The translations under genes were made by a program, and so were the position numbers. From Deltaproteobacteria bacterium (lineage in GTDB: Bacteria > Desulfobacterota > SM23-61), in the NCBI GenBank assembly GCA_026388915.1, contig JAPLIW010000673.1, forward strand, positions 1 to 6,931: DNA of 6,931 bases, given 5' to 3'. Within the stretch, counting starts at the first letter, position 1. The number at the start of each line of letters is the position of its first letter. Below, in pieces: positions 1-6,837 of this stretch. Under the pieces are notes generated by a model. The model was not told where the DNA came from and did no database searches. It worked only from the letters and a program-made list of their open reading frames with translations.

Positions 1-436
1 CATCGCTCAGGTCCGCCGGTCTCTGTCCAACGTGCAAGAGATCACCCGGAATGCGGCTCAGGTTTCCCAGACCCTGCCTCCGCTGATGGGAGAAGTGGAC
101 CGCTCGGTCAAGGAAGTTCCCAAACTGATCGAAGAGCTGAAGAAAGCCCTTGCTGAATTGCCCCCCATCCTGGAAGATGTAAAGAAGACCACCGCTCATA
201 CTCCCGCGATTGCCGAGAATGTGAAAGAGATTACCGGGAATGTGAAAAAGGCCTCCCCCCAGATTCCCGAGCTTATGACCACCACCCAGGAGACCACGGA
301 AGACGCCGATAAACTGATCCAGGGCCTGCAGAAGCACTGGCTGTTGCGGGGTTCCATGCCCGAAGGCAAGGGAGAACCTTCTCCGGCCCTGGGCCAGCGC
401 GAAAGCCCCTATGAAAAAATAGGAGAAACGAACTGA
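1..436 (+). CDS. MCE/MlaD-family lipid-transport protein, C-terminal part only
   Basis: This is the 3' end of a gene that begins before the window: the frame is open from base 2 with no stop until TGA at 434-436. A GTG at 32 is in frame, but nothing suggests it is the real start. The visible ~144 residues are almost all predicted amphipathic helix, rich in Lys, Glu and Thr, with prolines recurring about every 13-14 residues. They end in LIQGLQKHWLLRG and a short polar tail. In MCE (MlaD-like) proteins the N-terminal MCE domain is followed by a long helical region, and a closing 'W-hydrophobic-RG' element is common there. Such proteins are periplasmic substrate-binding subunits of ABC systems that move phospholipids between the inner and outer membranes. 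The MCE domain itself is outside the window, so the family call rests on the helical tail and its ending. The downstream ccdA start overlaps this stop by one base (TGATG), indicating translational coupling. Confidence 0.7.
   Translation, partial: IAQVRRSLSNVQEITRNAAQVSQTLPPLMGEVDRSVKEVPKLIEELKKALAELPPILEDVKKTTAHTPAIAENVKEITGNVKKASPQIPELMTTTQETTEDADKLIQGLQKHWLLRGSMPEGKGEPSPALGQRESPYEKIGETN
421..425 (+). promoter_or_regulatory. Ribosome-binding site of ccdA
   Basis: AGGAG lies ten bases before the ATG at 436, inside the last codons of the MCE gene. It fixes the ccdA start at the overlapping TGATG. Confidence 0.7.
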
Positions 437-1176
437 TGAGTGGATCGCAGGATCTTTCCCTGTACATTGCCTTTGCCGCAGGGGTTCTCTCCTTCCTCTC
501 TCCCTGCGTTTTACCGCTGGTACCATCCTACCTGGCTTTTATCACCGGCCTATCTTTTGAAGAACTCACCCAGGAGGATAACCGGGGAAAAAGAAGAAAG
601 ACGATCTTTCTCCATTCTCTCATGTTCGGCCTGGGATTCAGTACCCTCTTCGTCGCCCTCGGGGCTTCGGCGACGTATCTCGGGCAATTCTTCTCCGCCT
701 ACCGGGATACCATCCGGATTGCCGGGGGCATTCTGATCATTCTCTTCGGGCTTTTCATCAGCGGGATCTTTTCCTTCGACTTCCTCCAGCGGGAGAAGAA
801 ACTCCACCTTCAGAGAAAGCCCCTGGGATTCTTGGGGTCCTTCCTGGTAGGGTTGACCTTTGCCGCGGGATGGACTCCCTGCGTGGGGCCGATTCTCTCC
901 TCCATCCTCCTCTTTGCCAGCACCCAGCAGGATATCTGGTCCGGAATCATTCTCCTCCTCGCCTATTCCTTGGGCATGGGGCTGCCTTTTCTGATCTGCT
1001 CCCTGGCGCTGAATACCTTCCTGAACACCTTCCGGAAGACCGCCAGGCATATTGGCATCATTACCAAGGTCGGGGGAGCCCTGTTGATTCTGGTGGGAAT
1101 TCTTCTGCTGACCGATTCCTTCTCCTACCTGAGTGAGCTGTTCAACCGTCTCTTCCCCGGGTTCCCCGCCGGGTAG
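436..1176 (+). CDS. ccdA: Cytochrome c biogenesis protein CcdA (short, six-helix form)
   Basis: CcdA passes reducing electrons from cytoplasmic thioredoxin across the inner membrane to periplasmic thioredoxin-like proteins, supporting cytochrome c maturation and related thiol chemistry. The 246-residue product has about six hydrophobic segments (roughly residues 8-40, 56-85, 93-114, 130-158, 166-190, 208-228). The two redox cysteines sit in the expected settings: C24 in FLSPCVLPLVP and C149 in AGWTPCVGPIL. These two Pro-Cys motifs occupy equivalent places in the two inverted three-helix halves of the family. Length fits stand-alone CcdA; there are no N- or C-terminal thioredoxin domains as in DsbD. 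The ATG at 436 overlaps the upstream stop and is preceded by AGGAG at 421-425, ten bases away, so the start is well supported. No thioredoxin-like partner (ResA/CcmG type) is encoded in the window, so its specific acceptor is unknown. Confidence 0.95.
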   Translation: MSGSQDLSLYIAFAAGVLSFLSPCVLPLVPSYLAFITGLSFEELTQEDNRGKRRKTIFLHSLMFGLGFSTLFVALGASATYLGQFFSAYRDTIRIAGGILIILFGLFISGIFSFDFLQREKKLHLQRKPLGFLGSFLVGLTFAAGWTPCVGPILSSILLFASTQQDIWSGIILLLAYSLGMGLPFLICSLALNTFLNTFRKTARHIGIITKVGGALLILVGILLLTDSFSYLSELFNRLFPGFPAG

Positions 1177-1184
1177 CTGATCCT

Positions 1185-1200
1185 CCGGACCAAAATCCGG
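1185..1200 (+). other. Small inverted repeat between ccdA and mfd
   Basis: CCGGA (1185-1189) and TCCGG (1196-1200) can pair as a 5-base stem with a six-base loop in the gap after ccdA. No T-run follows, so it is not an intrinsic terminator as it stands. It may be chance in GC-rich DNA. It lies upstream of the preferred mfd start (ATG 1234), which is one more reason not to use the TTG at 1201. Confidence 0.3.
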
Positions 1201-1217
1201 TTGACTTTGAACCGGGC

Positions 1218-1224
1218 GGAAGGG
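1218..1224 (+). promoter_or_regulatory. Ribosome-binding site that decides the mfd start
   Basis: GGAAGGG lies nine bases before the ATG at 1234. The longer reading from TTG 1201 has no purine-rich site in front of it and adds only eleven residues without family resemblance, so ATG 1234 is preferred. Confidence 0.6.
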
Positions 1225-1233
1225 AAAATTTGC

Positions 1234-4200
1234 ATGCCTCGGGAGATTGATTCTCATCATCTGCTCGATCCTCTGCTTCCTTTTCTGGAAGGACGGGAAG
1301 GCCTTTTCACCATTCATGGCCTGAAAGGCTCCTCCCCCGCATACCTTCTCTCCCGTATCTCCGGCCGGGCCGAGGGTCCCCTGGTGGTCCTCACGGCGGA
1401 TGAAGAGAAAGCGAACCGGTTCCACCAGGAACTTCTCTTCTTTCTCGGACCGGATCAAAGAGTCTTCCTTTATCCCGGCTGGGAAGTGAACCCCTTTGAG
1501 CGGATCTCCCCCCAGGCCGAAGCCATGGGGCAGCGGTGGGAAGCCCGGCACCATCTGCTCTCCGACCCGGGCCGGCTCATTCTGGTGGCCCCCCTGCGCG
1601 CCGTTCTGCAGCGGGTTCCTCCCCGCGCTCTTCATGCGACCGCCGCCTTCTCTCTTTCCCCGGACCAGGAATTCGGACGGGAAGAATTGATCCGCCGCCT
1701 GGAAGGGATGGGATATACCCGGAGCAGTCTGGTTACCGAGGCGGGAGAATTCGCCGTGCGGGGGTACCTGATCGACCTCTTTCCCCCTTCCACCCCGGGC
1801 CCGGTGCGGATCGAATTCTCCGGGGACACGGTGGAATCCGTGCGCCTCTTTGATCCGGAGAGCCAGCGTTCCTCAGAAGCCCTGGAAGAGGCGCTGGTCC
1901 TGCCGGTGAAAGAAGTCCTCCTCTTCCGGGAGCATTTCGAGAGGGCCGCCAAGCGGCTTTCCGCGCGGCTGGAGGAGGACCCGTCGCCGAAAGATTCCGC
2001 CGCGCCGCTCCTGGAAAGAATCCGGCAGGGTATTCCCTTCCCCGGCGTGGAATTTTATCTGCCTTATTTTTACCCCGCCCTGGAAACCCTCTTCGATTTC
2101 CTTCCTCCCCGGACCGCACTCTTCCTGGAAGAACCTTCGGAGCTGGAGGATGAGCTCACCCGTTTTGGGGAGGAAGCCGAAGAGGCCTGGCAGAACGCTC
2201 TTTCCCGGGAGGAAATCTGGCCGAATCCCGGAGAGCTTTTTCTGCGGAAGGAAGAGTTCCGGGAATGGAGCCGCTATTATCCGCAGGCTGCTTTCCAGAC
2301 CCTCGAGGTGGGGGGGGAAGGGGAGAGGCTCCGGCTGGAGACCGAGTCCAACGAGCGCCTGCGGTCCGACCTCTTAGCCTCCAAATCCGAAGACGGGATC
2401 CTGCGCCTCCTGGCCCAGCGCATTCGCTCCGGCCGGGAAAAGGGAATGGTGACTCTCCTGGCTTGCTTCAGCCTGCGCTCGGCGCAGCGGCTGGCGGAGA
2501 TGTTTGAAAAGCATGACCTTTCCGTTCAGATCCTGGAAAAGGCCTTTTCCGACTGGACGCCGGCGGATTCCAAAGAATGGGAGGTCACCCTTCTCCTCGG
2601 AAATCTCTCCCGGGGTTTCGTCTTTCCCCGCGCCGGTCTGGCCCTGATCGCCGAGAGTGAGCTCTTCGGGGAAAAGCGGCTCCGGAAACGTCCGGCCGTC
2701 TCCATGAAAGACCACGCCCTGGCGGCCTTCAGCGACCTCCGGGTGGACGATTACGTGGTGCATAGCGAACACGGCATCGGCATCTACCGGGGCCTGTGGA
2801 AACTCCAGCTGGGAAACGAGGAACATGACTTCCTGCTCCTCGAATACCAGGACGGGGACAAACTGTATCTCCCCGTCTACCGCCTGAACCTCCTGCAGAA
2901 ATACGTGGGAGGGGGTGACGGCGGGCCTCGCATCGACAAGCTGGGCGGGATTTCCTGGGAGAAGGCCAAGAAACGGGTGAAGAAATCGCTGCGCGAACTG
3001 GCCGAGGAACTCATCCAGCTCTACGCCACCCGTTCAGTGGTCAAGGGGCACGGGTTCCCTCCCTCGGATCAATTCCTGAAAGAGTTCGAGGCCTCCTTCG
3101 AATACGAGGAAACCCCGGACCAGATGCAGACCATCGAGGACGTGCAGAAAGACCTGACCGAAGAAAAGCCCATGGACCGCCTGGTCTGCGGGGACGTGGG
3201 GTTCGGGAAGACCGAGGTGGCCCTGCGCGGCGCCTTCCGGGTCATGATGGAAGGAAAACAGGTGGCCGTGCTGGTCCCCACCACGGTCCTGGCCCAGCAG
3301 CACTTCCAGACCTTCTCCCGCCGGTTTGCCCCTTACCCCTTCCGGGTCGAAATGCTCAGCCGCTTCCGGTCCAGGCCGGAGCAGAAGCAGGTCCTGGTGG
3401 ACCTGAGGGGGGGAAAGATCGATCTGGTCGTGGGGACGCACCGGCTGCTGCAGAAGGACGTGGCCTTCAAGGACCTGGGGCTGCTGGTGGTCGATGAAGA
3501 GCATCGCTTCGGAGTGGGCCATAAGGAAAAGATCAAGCGCCTGCGCACCGATGTGGATGTCCTGACCCTGACCGCCACTCCCATTCCCCGGACCCTGCAG
3601 ATGTCCCTGGGTGGAATCCGGGACCTCAGCGTGATCGAAACTCCCCCCGCCGAGCGGCAGGCGATCCGCACGTACGTGACCGAGTTTGACGAGGAAGTGA
3701 TCCGCGACGCCATCCGCCGGGAACTCCGGCGGGGCGGGCAGGTCTTCTTCGTCCACAACCGGGTGCAATCCATCGGGGCCATGGAAGTGTTCCTGCGGCG
3801 GCTGGTCCCCGAGGTCCGCCTGGCCGTGGCCCACGGGCAGATGGTAGAGAGGGACCTGGAGCGGGTCATGATGGCCTTCGTCAAGAAAGAAGTGGACCTC
3901 CTCCTGACCACCACCATCATCGAATCCGGCTTGGATTTTCCCTCCGCCAACACCATCCTCATCAACCGCGCGGACAAGCTGGGGCTGGCCCAGATGTACC
4001 AGCTCCGCGGCCGGGTGGGCCGGTCGAAGGAGAAGGCCTATGCCTATCTCCTGGTACCGGCCCTCTCCCAGATGGGAACCGATGCCCGCAAGCGGCTGGA
4101 GGCCCTCCAGGAGGTGAGCGAGCTGGGTTCCGGCCTGAAGCTGGCCATGCACGACCTGGAGATCCGGGGGGCGGGCACTCTCCTGGGGGACGCCCAGTCC

Positions 4201-4725
4201 GGGCATATTGCCGCGGTGGGATTCGACATGTACCTCCAGATCCTGGAGCAGGCGGTGCGGGAGCTCAAGGGAGAGGAAGTGAAGGAAGAGATTGACCCGG
4301 AGATCGACCTGCCCGTTCCCGCTTTCTTCCCCCAGGATTACATCGAGGATATCAATCAGCGCCTGGTGTTCTACCGGCGCATCGCCTCGGCCAGGTCTGA
4401 AATCGAAGTCCACGAAATCGGGGAGGAGCTCCGGGACCGGTTCGGCTCTCTTCCCCCGGCGGCCGAGAATCTTTTTCAGGTGATGAACCTGAAACTCCTT
4501 CTGAAACAGGCCGGCGTCCAGCGGATCTCCGCGGAGAAGGAAAAGGTGGTTCTTATCTTCGACCCGAAATCCTCCATCGATCCCGCCCGGCTCGTGGCCG
4601 CCGTAGCCCGGGGGAAGGGCCGCAGAGAGTTCACCCCCGACCAGCGTCTGAAGCTCCGCCCCACGGCCAAAGGGTGGGAGGGGATGCTGGAGGAGACCAA
4701 AAAATTATTGCTGGAGATCCTGTGA
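1234..4725 (+). CDS. mfd: Transcription-repair coupling factor Mfd (TRCF)
   Basis: Mfd is an ATP-driven DNA translocase that pushes stalled RNA polymerase off damaged template and recruits UvrA for nucleotide excision repair. From ATG 1234 the protein has 1163 residues, close to the family's usual ~1150. Domains in order: a UvrB-like N-terminal module (about 1-330), with LYPGWE at 79-84 and RGYLIDLFPP from 176; a linking domain; the RNA polymerase-interaction domain (about 501-565; VDDYVVHSEHGIG, then a DGDKLYLPV strand); and an SF2 motor of the RecG type. Motor motifs are intact: Walker A GDVGFGKT (653-660), DEEH (754-757), TATPIPRT (780-787), QLRGRVGR (923-930) and the translocation motif IRGAGTLLG (977-985). 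The C-terminal regulatory domain starts near residue 1029 (PAFFPQDYIEDINQRL). All parts are present with no frameshift, so the gene should be functional. It follows ccdA by 57 bases and precedes surA by 34. Confidence 0.98.
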   Translation: MPREIDSHHLLDPLLPFLEGREGLFTIHGLKGSSPAYLLSRISGRAEGPLVVLTADEEKANRFHQELLFFLGPDQRVFLYPGWEVNPFERISPQAEAMGQRWEARHHLLSDPGRLILVAPLRAVLQRVPPRALHATAAFSLSPDQEFGREELIRRLEGMGYTRSSLVTEAGEFAVRGYLIDLFPPSTPGPVRIEFSGDTVESVRLFDPESQRSSEALEEALVLPVKEVLLFREHFERAAKRLSARLEEDPSPKDSAAPLLERIRQGIPFPGVEFYLPYFYPALETLFDFLPPRTALFLEEPSELEDELTRFGEEAEEAWQNALSREEIWPNPGELFLRKEEFREWSRYYPQAAFQTLEVGGEGERLRLETESNERLRSDLLASKSEDGILRLLAQRIRSGREKGMVTLLACFSLRSAQRLAEMFEKHDLSVQILEKAFSDWTPADSKEWEVTLLLGNLSRGFVFPRAGLALIAESELFGEKRLRKRPAVSMKDHALAAFSDLRVDDYVVHSEHGIGIYRGLWKLQLGNEEHDFLLLEYQDGDKLYLPVYRLNLLQKYVGGGDGGPRIDKLGGISWEKAKKRVKKSLRELAEELIQLYATRSVVKGHGFPPSDQFLKEFEASFEYEETPDQMQTIEDVQKDLTEEKPMDRLVCGDVGFGKTEVALRGAFRVMMEGKQVAVLVPTTVLAQQHFQTFSRRFAPYPFRVEMLSRFRSRPEQKQVLVDLRGGKIDLVVGTHRLLQKDVAFKDLGLLVVDEEHRFGVGHKEKIKRLRTDVDVLTLTATPIPRTLQMSLGGIRDLSVIETPPAERQAIRTYVTEFDEEVIRDAIRRELRRGGQVFFVHNRVQSIGAMEVFLRRLVPEVRLAVAHGQMVERDLERVMMAFVKKEVDLLLTTTIIESGLDFPSANTILINRADKLGLAQMYQLRGRVGRSKEKAYAYLLVPALSQMGTDARKRLEALQEVSELGSGLKLAMHDLEIRGAGTLLGDAQSGHIAAVGFDMYLQILEQAVRELKGEEVKEEIDPEIDLPVPAFFPQDYIEDINQRLVFYRRIASARSEIEVHEIGEELRDRFGSLPPAAENLFQVMNLKLLLKQAGVQRISAEKEKVVLIFDPKSSIDPARLVAAVARGKGRREFTPDQRLKLRPTAKGWEGMLEETKKLLLEIL

Positions 4726-4759
4726 AATGTTAATTTAAATATTTGAGGTTCCCTTCGGA
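4726..4759 (+). other. AT-rich gap between mfd and surA
   Basis: This 34-base gap is clearly more AT-rich than its surroundings and holds an ATTTAAAT palindrome at 4733-4740. A GAGG at 4745-4748, eleven bases before the ATG at 4760, is the likely surA ribosome-binding site. The AT-rich part could help open an mRNA start site or belong to a promoter, but no clear -35/-10 pair was recognised. Confidence 0.4.
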
Positions 4760-5728
4760 ATGAAAAGAAAAATCTTTCTTGCCCTTTTTTCCATCCTGGC
4801 TCTCCTTCTCCCCCTGAACCTGCGGGGCGAGGTCGTGGACCGCATCGTGGCCCTGGTCAATGGCGAAATCATTACCCTTTCCGAACTGGAACAGATGGGA
4901 AAGCCTTTTTACGACCAGGTCCGTCAGACCTCCACCGCCGGGGAACGGGAAGAGAAGATGAAAAAAGCCCGGATAGAAGTTCTGGACCGTCTCATCGATA
5001 GCAGGCTCCTGGAAGAGGAAATGAAGAAAAGAAAGATTGAGGTCCCCGAACGGGACGTGGATGCGGCGATCCAGGATGTTCTGAAGTCCTCGAACTTAAC
5101 GGAAAACGATATGAAGAAAGCCCTTGCCCGGGAGGGGATGACCTATTCCACCTACCGGCAGAGAGTCCGGGATGAACTGGGCAAGATGCGGCTGGTCAGC
5201 CGGGAAATCAAGTCGAAGATCGTCATCGAGGACGTGGTACTGAGAGATTATTACCAGAAAAACCTGGAAAAATTCACCGATCCCTTGGAAGTCAAGATTC
5301 AGCAGATCTTTTTCCCTGTGCCAGAGCATGCCTCGCAGGAAGAGACGGCCGCCGTTGAGAGGGAAGCCCGGCCGATTTTGGAAAGGGCCCGGAAGGGGGA
5401 AGATTTCGCCGAGCTGGCCAGGAAGTTTTCTAAGGGTCCGGAAGCCGGGGAAGGGGGACTCCTGGGCTACTTCAAGCATCGGGAATTAATGCCCGAGCTG
5501 GAGGAGGCGGGATTCAAACTCAGACCGGGGGAGATCAGCGATCTGGTCCGAAGCCCGGCCGGGTTCCACATTTTGCGGGTGCTGGAACGGAAGGGAGGGG
5601 AACCCCGCCCCTTCGCCGAAGTTCAGTTCAAAATCCGGGAAGAACTGAGCGAGGCCGAGGCCCAGAAGAAATTCGAGCAGTGGATGAAGGAATTGAAGTC
5701 CAAGGCGTACATTGAAATTCGGTTATAG
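4760..5728 (+). CDS. surA: SurA-like periplasmic peptidyl-prolyl isomerase/chaperone
   Basis: This is a secreted parvulin-type prolyl isomerase of the SurA family, which escorts unfolded outer-membrane proteins through the periplasm. The 322-residue product begins with a classic signal peptide: MKRK, then a Leu/Phe/Ala-rich core, with cleavage probably near residue 23. The mature N-terminus (EVVDRIVALVNGEIITLSEL) is the typical opening of the SurA N-terminal chaperone domain, which continues as a helical region to about residue 165. One parvulin domain follows (about 174-277), with the VKIQQIFF strand, the FAELARKFSKGP and GGLLGYF segments, and the closing GFHILRVLE strand (H270). A C-terminal helix (about 285-322) probably packs back on the N-terminal domain. 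E. coli SurA has two parvulin domains and is about 100 residues longer; one-domain forms are common in other phyla. No lipobox cysteine is visible, so a soluble protein is likely. It lies between mfd and pdxA. Confidence 0.9.
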   Translation: MKRKIFLALFSILALLLPLNLRGEVVDRIVALVNGEIITLSELEQMGKPFYDQVRQTSTAGEREEKMKKARIEVLDRLIDSRLLEEEMKKRKIEVPERDVDAAIQDVLKSSNLTENDMKKALAREGMTYSTYRQRVRDELGKMRLVSREIKSKIVIEDVVLRDYYQKNLEKFTDPLEVKIQQIFFPVPEHASQEETAAVEREARPILERARKGEDFAELARKFSKGPEAGEGGLLGYFKHRELMPELEEAGFKLRPGEISDLVRSPAGFHILRVLERKGGEPRPFAEVQFKIREELSEAEAQKKFEQWMKELKSKAYIEIRL

Positions 5729-5735
5729 GTCTTCA

Positions 5736-5825
5736 TTATTCGTTACTCGTTATTCGTTACTCGTCCACCAAATCTGAATCGAAAGAGGTATTAACAACGA
5801 GGAACCAGCAACGAGTAGCCAGTAA
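5736..5825. repeat. Inverted array of 7-base units between surA and pdxA
   Basis: The left arm (5736-5763) is four perfect heptamers of form TTAYTCG, alternating TTATTCG and TTACTCG, so it is also a perfect 14-base tandem duplication. The right arm (5798-5825) is four heptamers of form CSAGNAR, which match the reverse complement of the left arm in phase at 21 of 28 positions by hand count. A 34-base spacer separates them. As RNA the arms could pair into an imperfect hairpin including some G-U pairs. No T-run follows, so it is not a standard terminator. The left arm starts eight bases after the surA stop, and the right arm ends one base before the pdxA GTG. Short-period arrays of this style occur as dispersed intergenic repeats in many environmental genomes; that placement is from memory and was not checked here. 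Confidence 0.8.
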
Positions 5826-5826
5826 C

Positions 5827-6837
5827 GTGAAACCCGTCATCGCCATAACCATGGGAGATCCCCGGGGCGTGGGGCCCGAGGTGATCGCCAAAGCGCTGGC
5901 TCCGGATTCTCTCTACCCGATCTGCTCTCCCCTGGTCCTGGGAGACCCCGACATCCTCCGGCGAACGGTGCGATTCCTGGGCCTGGGATTGAAAGTGGCC
6001 GAGGTCAAGGAGGGATCTCTTCCCGATCTTCCCCCCGGAGCCCTGCCGGTTCTTCCCCTTTCCCGTCTTTCTCCCGGGCCAAGCCCGGCGGAGATTCCCG
6101 TGGAGGAAAGCTCACGGGCCTCCTTTGCCTATGTGGAAAAGGCCGGAAGGATGATTCTGGCGGGGCAGGTCGAGGCCATTGTCACCGCGCCGGTGTCCAA
6201 GGAGGCCATATCCCGCCTGGGCATCCCCTTCCGGGGCCATACGGAATTTTTCGCCGAGCTGTCGGGGACTCGGGATTTCGTCATGATGCTCGCGGGAGAA
6301 CGGCTGAGAGTTGCGCTGGTGACCACCCATCTTCCGCTGAACCAAGTAAGTGGATCTTTAAGCGAAGAAAAGATCCTTTCGGTCATTGAAATTACCGGGC
6401 AGGGCTTAAAAGAATTTTGGGGATTCCGGACCCCCCGGATCGCCGTCACCGCCTTCAACCCCCACGCCGGGGAAGGCGGGCTCTTCGGGAAAGAAGAAAA
6501 GATCATCTCCCGGGCGGTGGAGCGGGCCCGGGAAAGGGGCTGGGGTGCCTCCGGTCCCTGGCCAGCGGATTCCCTCTTTTACCGCGCGGTGCAGGGAGAA
6601 TACGATGCCGTAGTCTGCATGTACCACGACCAGGGTTTGATCCCCCTGAAGCTTCTCCATTTCGACACGGCGGTGAATGTCACCCTGGGGCTGCCTTTTA
6701 TCCGCACTTCCGTGGATCACGGGGTCGCCTATGATATCGCCGGCCAGGGAACCGCCAGCCCCCGTTCCATGGAAGAAGCCATAAAGCTGGCGGCCCAGAT
6801 GGCCGTGCGGAAAAGGCAAGCACCAAATGCCAAATAA
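5827..6837 (+). CDS. pdxA: 4-hydroxythreonine-4-phosphate dehydrogenase PdxA
   Basis: PdxA oxidises 4-phosphohydroxy-L-threonine with NAD(P)+. The product loses CO2 and is condensed by PdxJ with deoxyxylulose phosphate to give pyridoxine phosphate, in the DXP-dependent vitamin B6 pathway. The 336 residues fit the family (~330). The opening KPVIAITMGDPRGVGPEVI is typical. The three metal-binding histidines are in place: H168 (TTHLPLNQV), H213 (AFNPHAGEGG) and H267 (MYHDQGLIPLK). The substrate-binding His-Thr pair is H138-T139 in RGHTEFF, and the SVDHGVAYDIAG segment is intact. The GTG start is chosen because it gives the standard N-terminus; the next in-frame ATG (5851) would delete the first beta strand. 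No good ribosome-binding site precedes it. The last six residues (QAPNAK) and stop fall in a 7-base-period stretch and extend past the usual end. The paralogue PdxA2 acts on threonate phosphate, but no sugar-acid kinase neighbours are seen and adjacency to surA favours true PdxA. Confidence 0.95.
   Translation: MKPVIAITMGDPRGVGPEVIAKALAPDSLYPICSPLVLGDPDILRRTVRFLGLGLKVAEVKEGSLPDLPPGALPVLPLSRLSPGPSPAEIPVEESSRASFAYVEKAGRMILAGQVEAIVTAPVSKEAISRLGIPFRGHTEFFAELSGTRDFVMMLAGERLRVALVTTHLPLNQVSGSLSEEKILSVIEITGQGLKEFWGFRTPRIAVTAFNPHAGEGGLFGKEEKIISRAVERARERGWGASGPWPADSLFYRAVQGEYDAVVCMYHDQGLIPLKLLHFDTAVNVTLGLPFIRTSVDHGVAYDIAGQGTASPRSMEEAIKLAAQMAVRKRQAPNAK
6817..6837 (+). repeat. 7-base-period stretch forming the end of pdxA
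   Basis: Three consecutive heptamers fit CAARYRM (for example CAAGCAC and CAAATGC). They encode the final six residues of PdxA and include its TAA stop. Three units are few and the region is A-rich, so chance cannot be excluded. The position just past the conserved end of the protein suggests a repeat that supplied the tail and stop. Confidence 0.45.

Noticed and set aside
1201..1233. TTG at 1201 as the mfd start, and TTGACT (1201-1206) with GAAAAT (1224-1229) as a promoter.
   Set aside because: The TTG has no ribosome-binding site and adds residues unlike the family, while ATG 1234 has GGAAGGG at good distance. The promoter pair has a weak -10 and would start transcription at about the ATG, leaving no room for the ribosome-binding site.
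550..1635. Long minus-strand open frame (361 codons) across ccdA and the start of mfd.
   Set aside because: It is antisense to two clear genes, crosses their junction, and its Gly/Pro/Glu-rich translation resembles no family. It is a GC-rich codon shadow.
3034..4413. Long minus-strand open frame (459 codons) inside mfd.
   Set aside because: It lies wholly opposite the conserved Mfd motor; its His/Gly/Gln-rich translation is typical of an antisense shadow.
5736..5825. Heptamer arrays as a CRISPR array or riboswitch.
   Set aside because: Units are seven bases with no spacers, far below CRISPR repeat length, and no known riboswitch core is seen.
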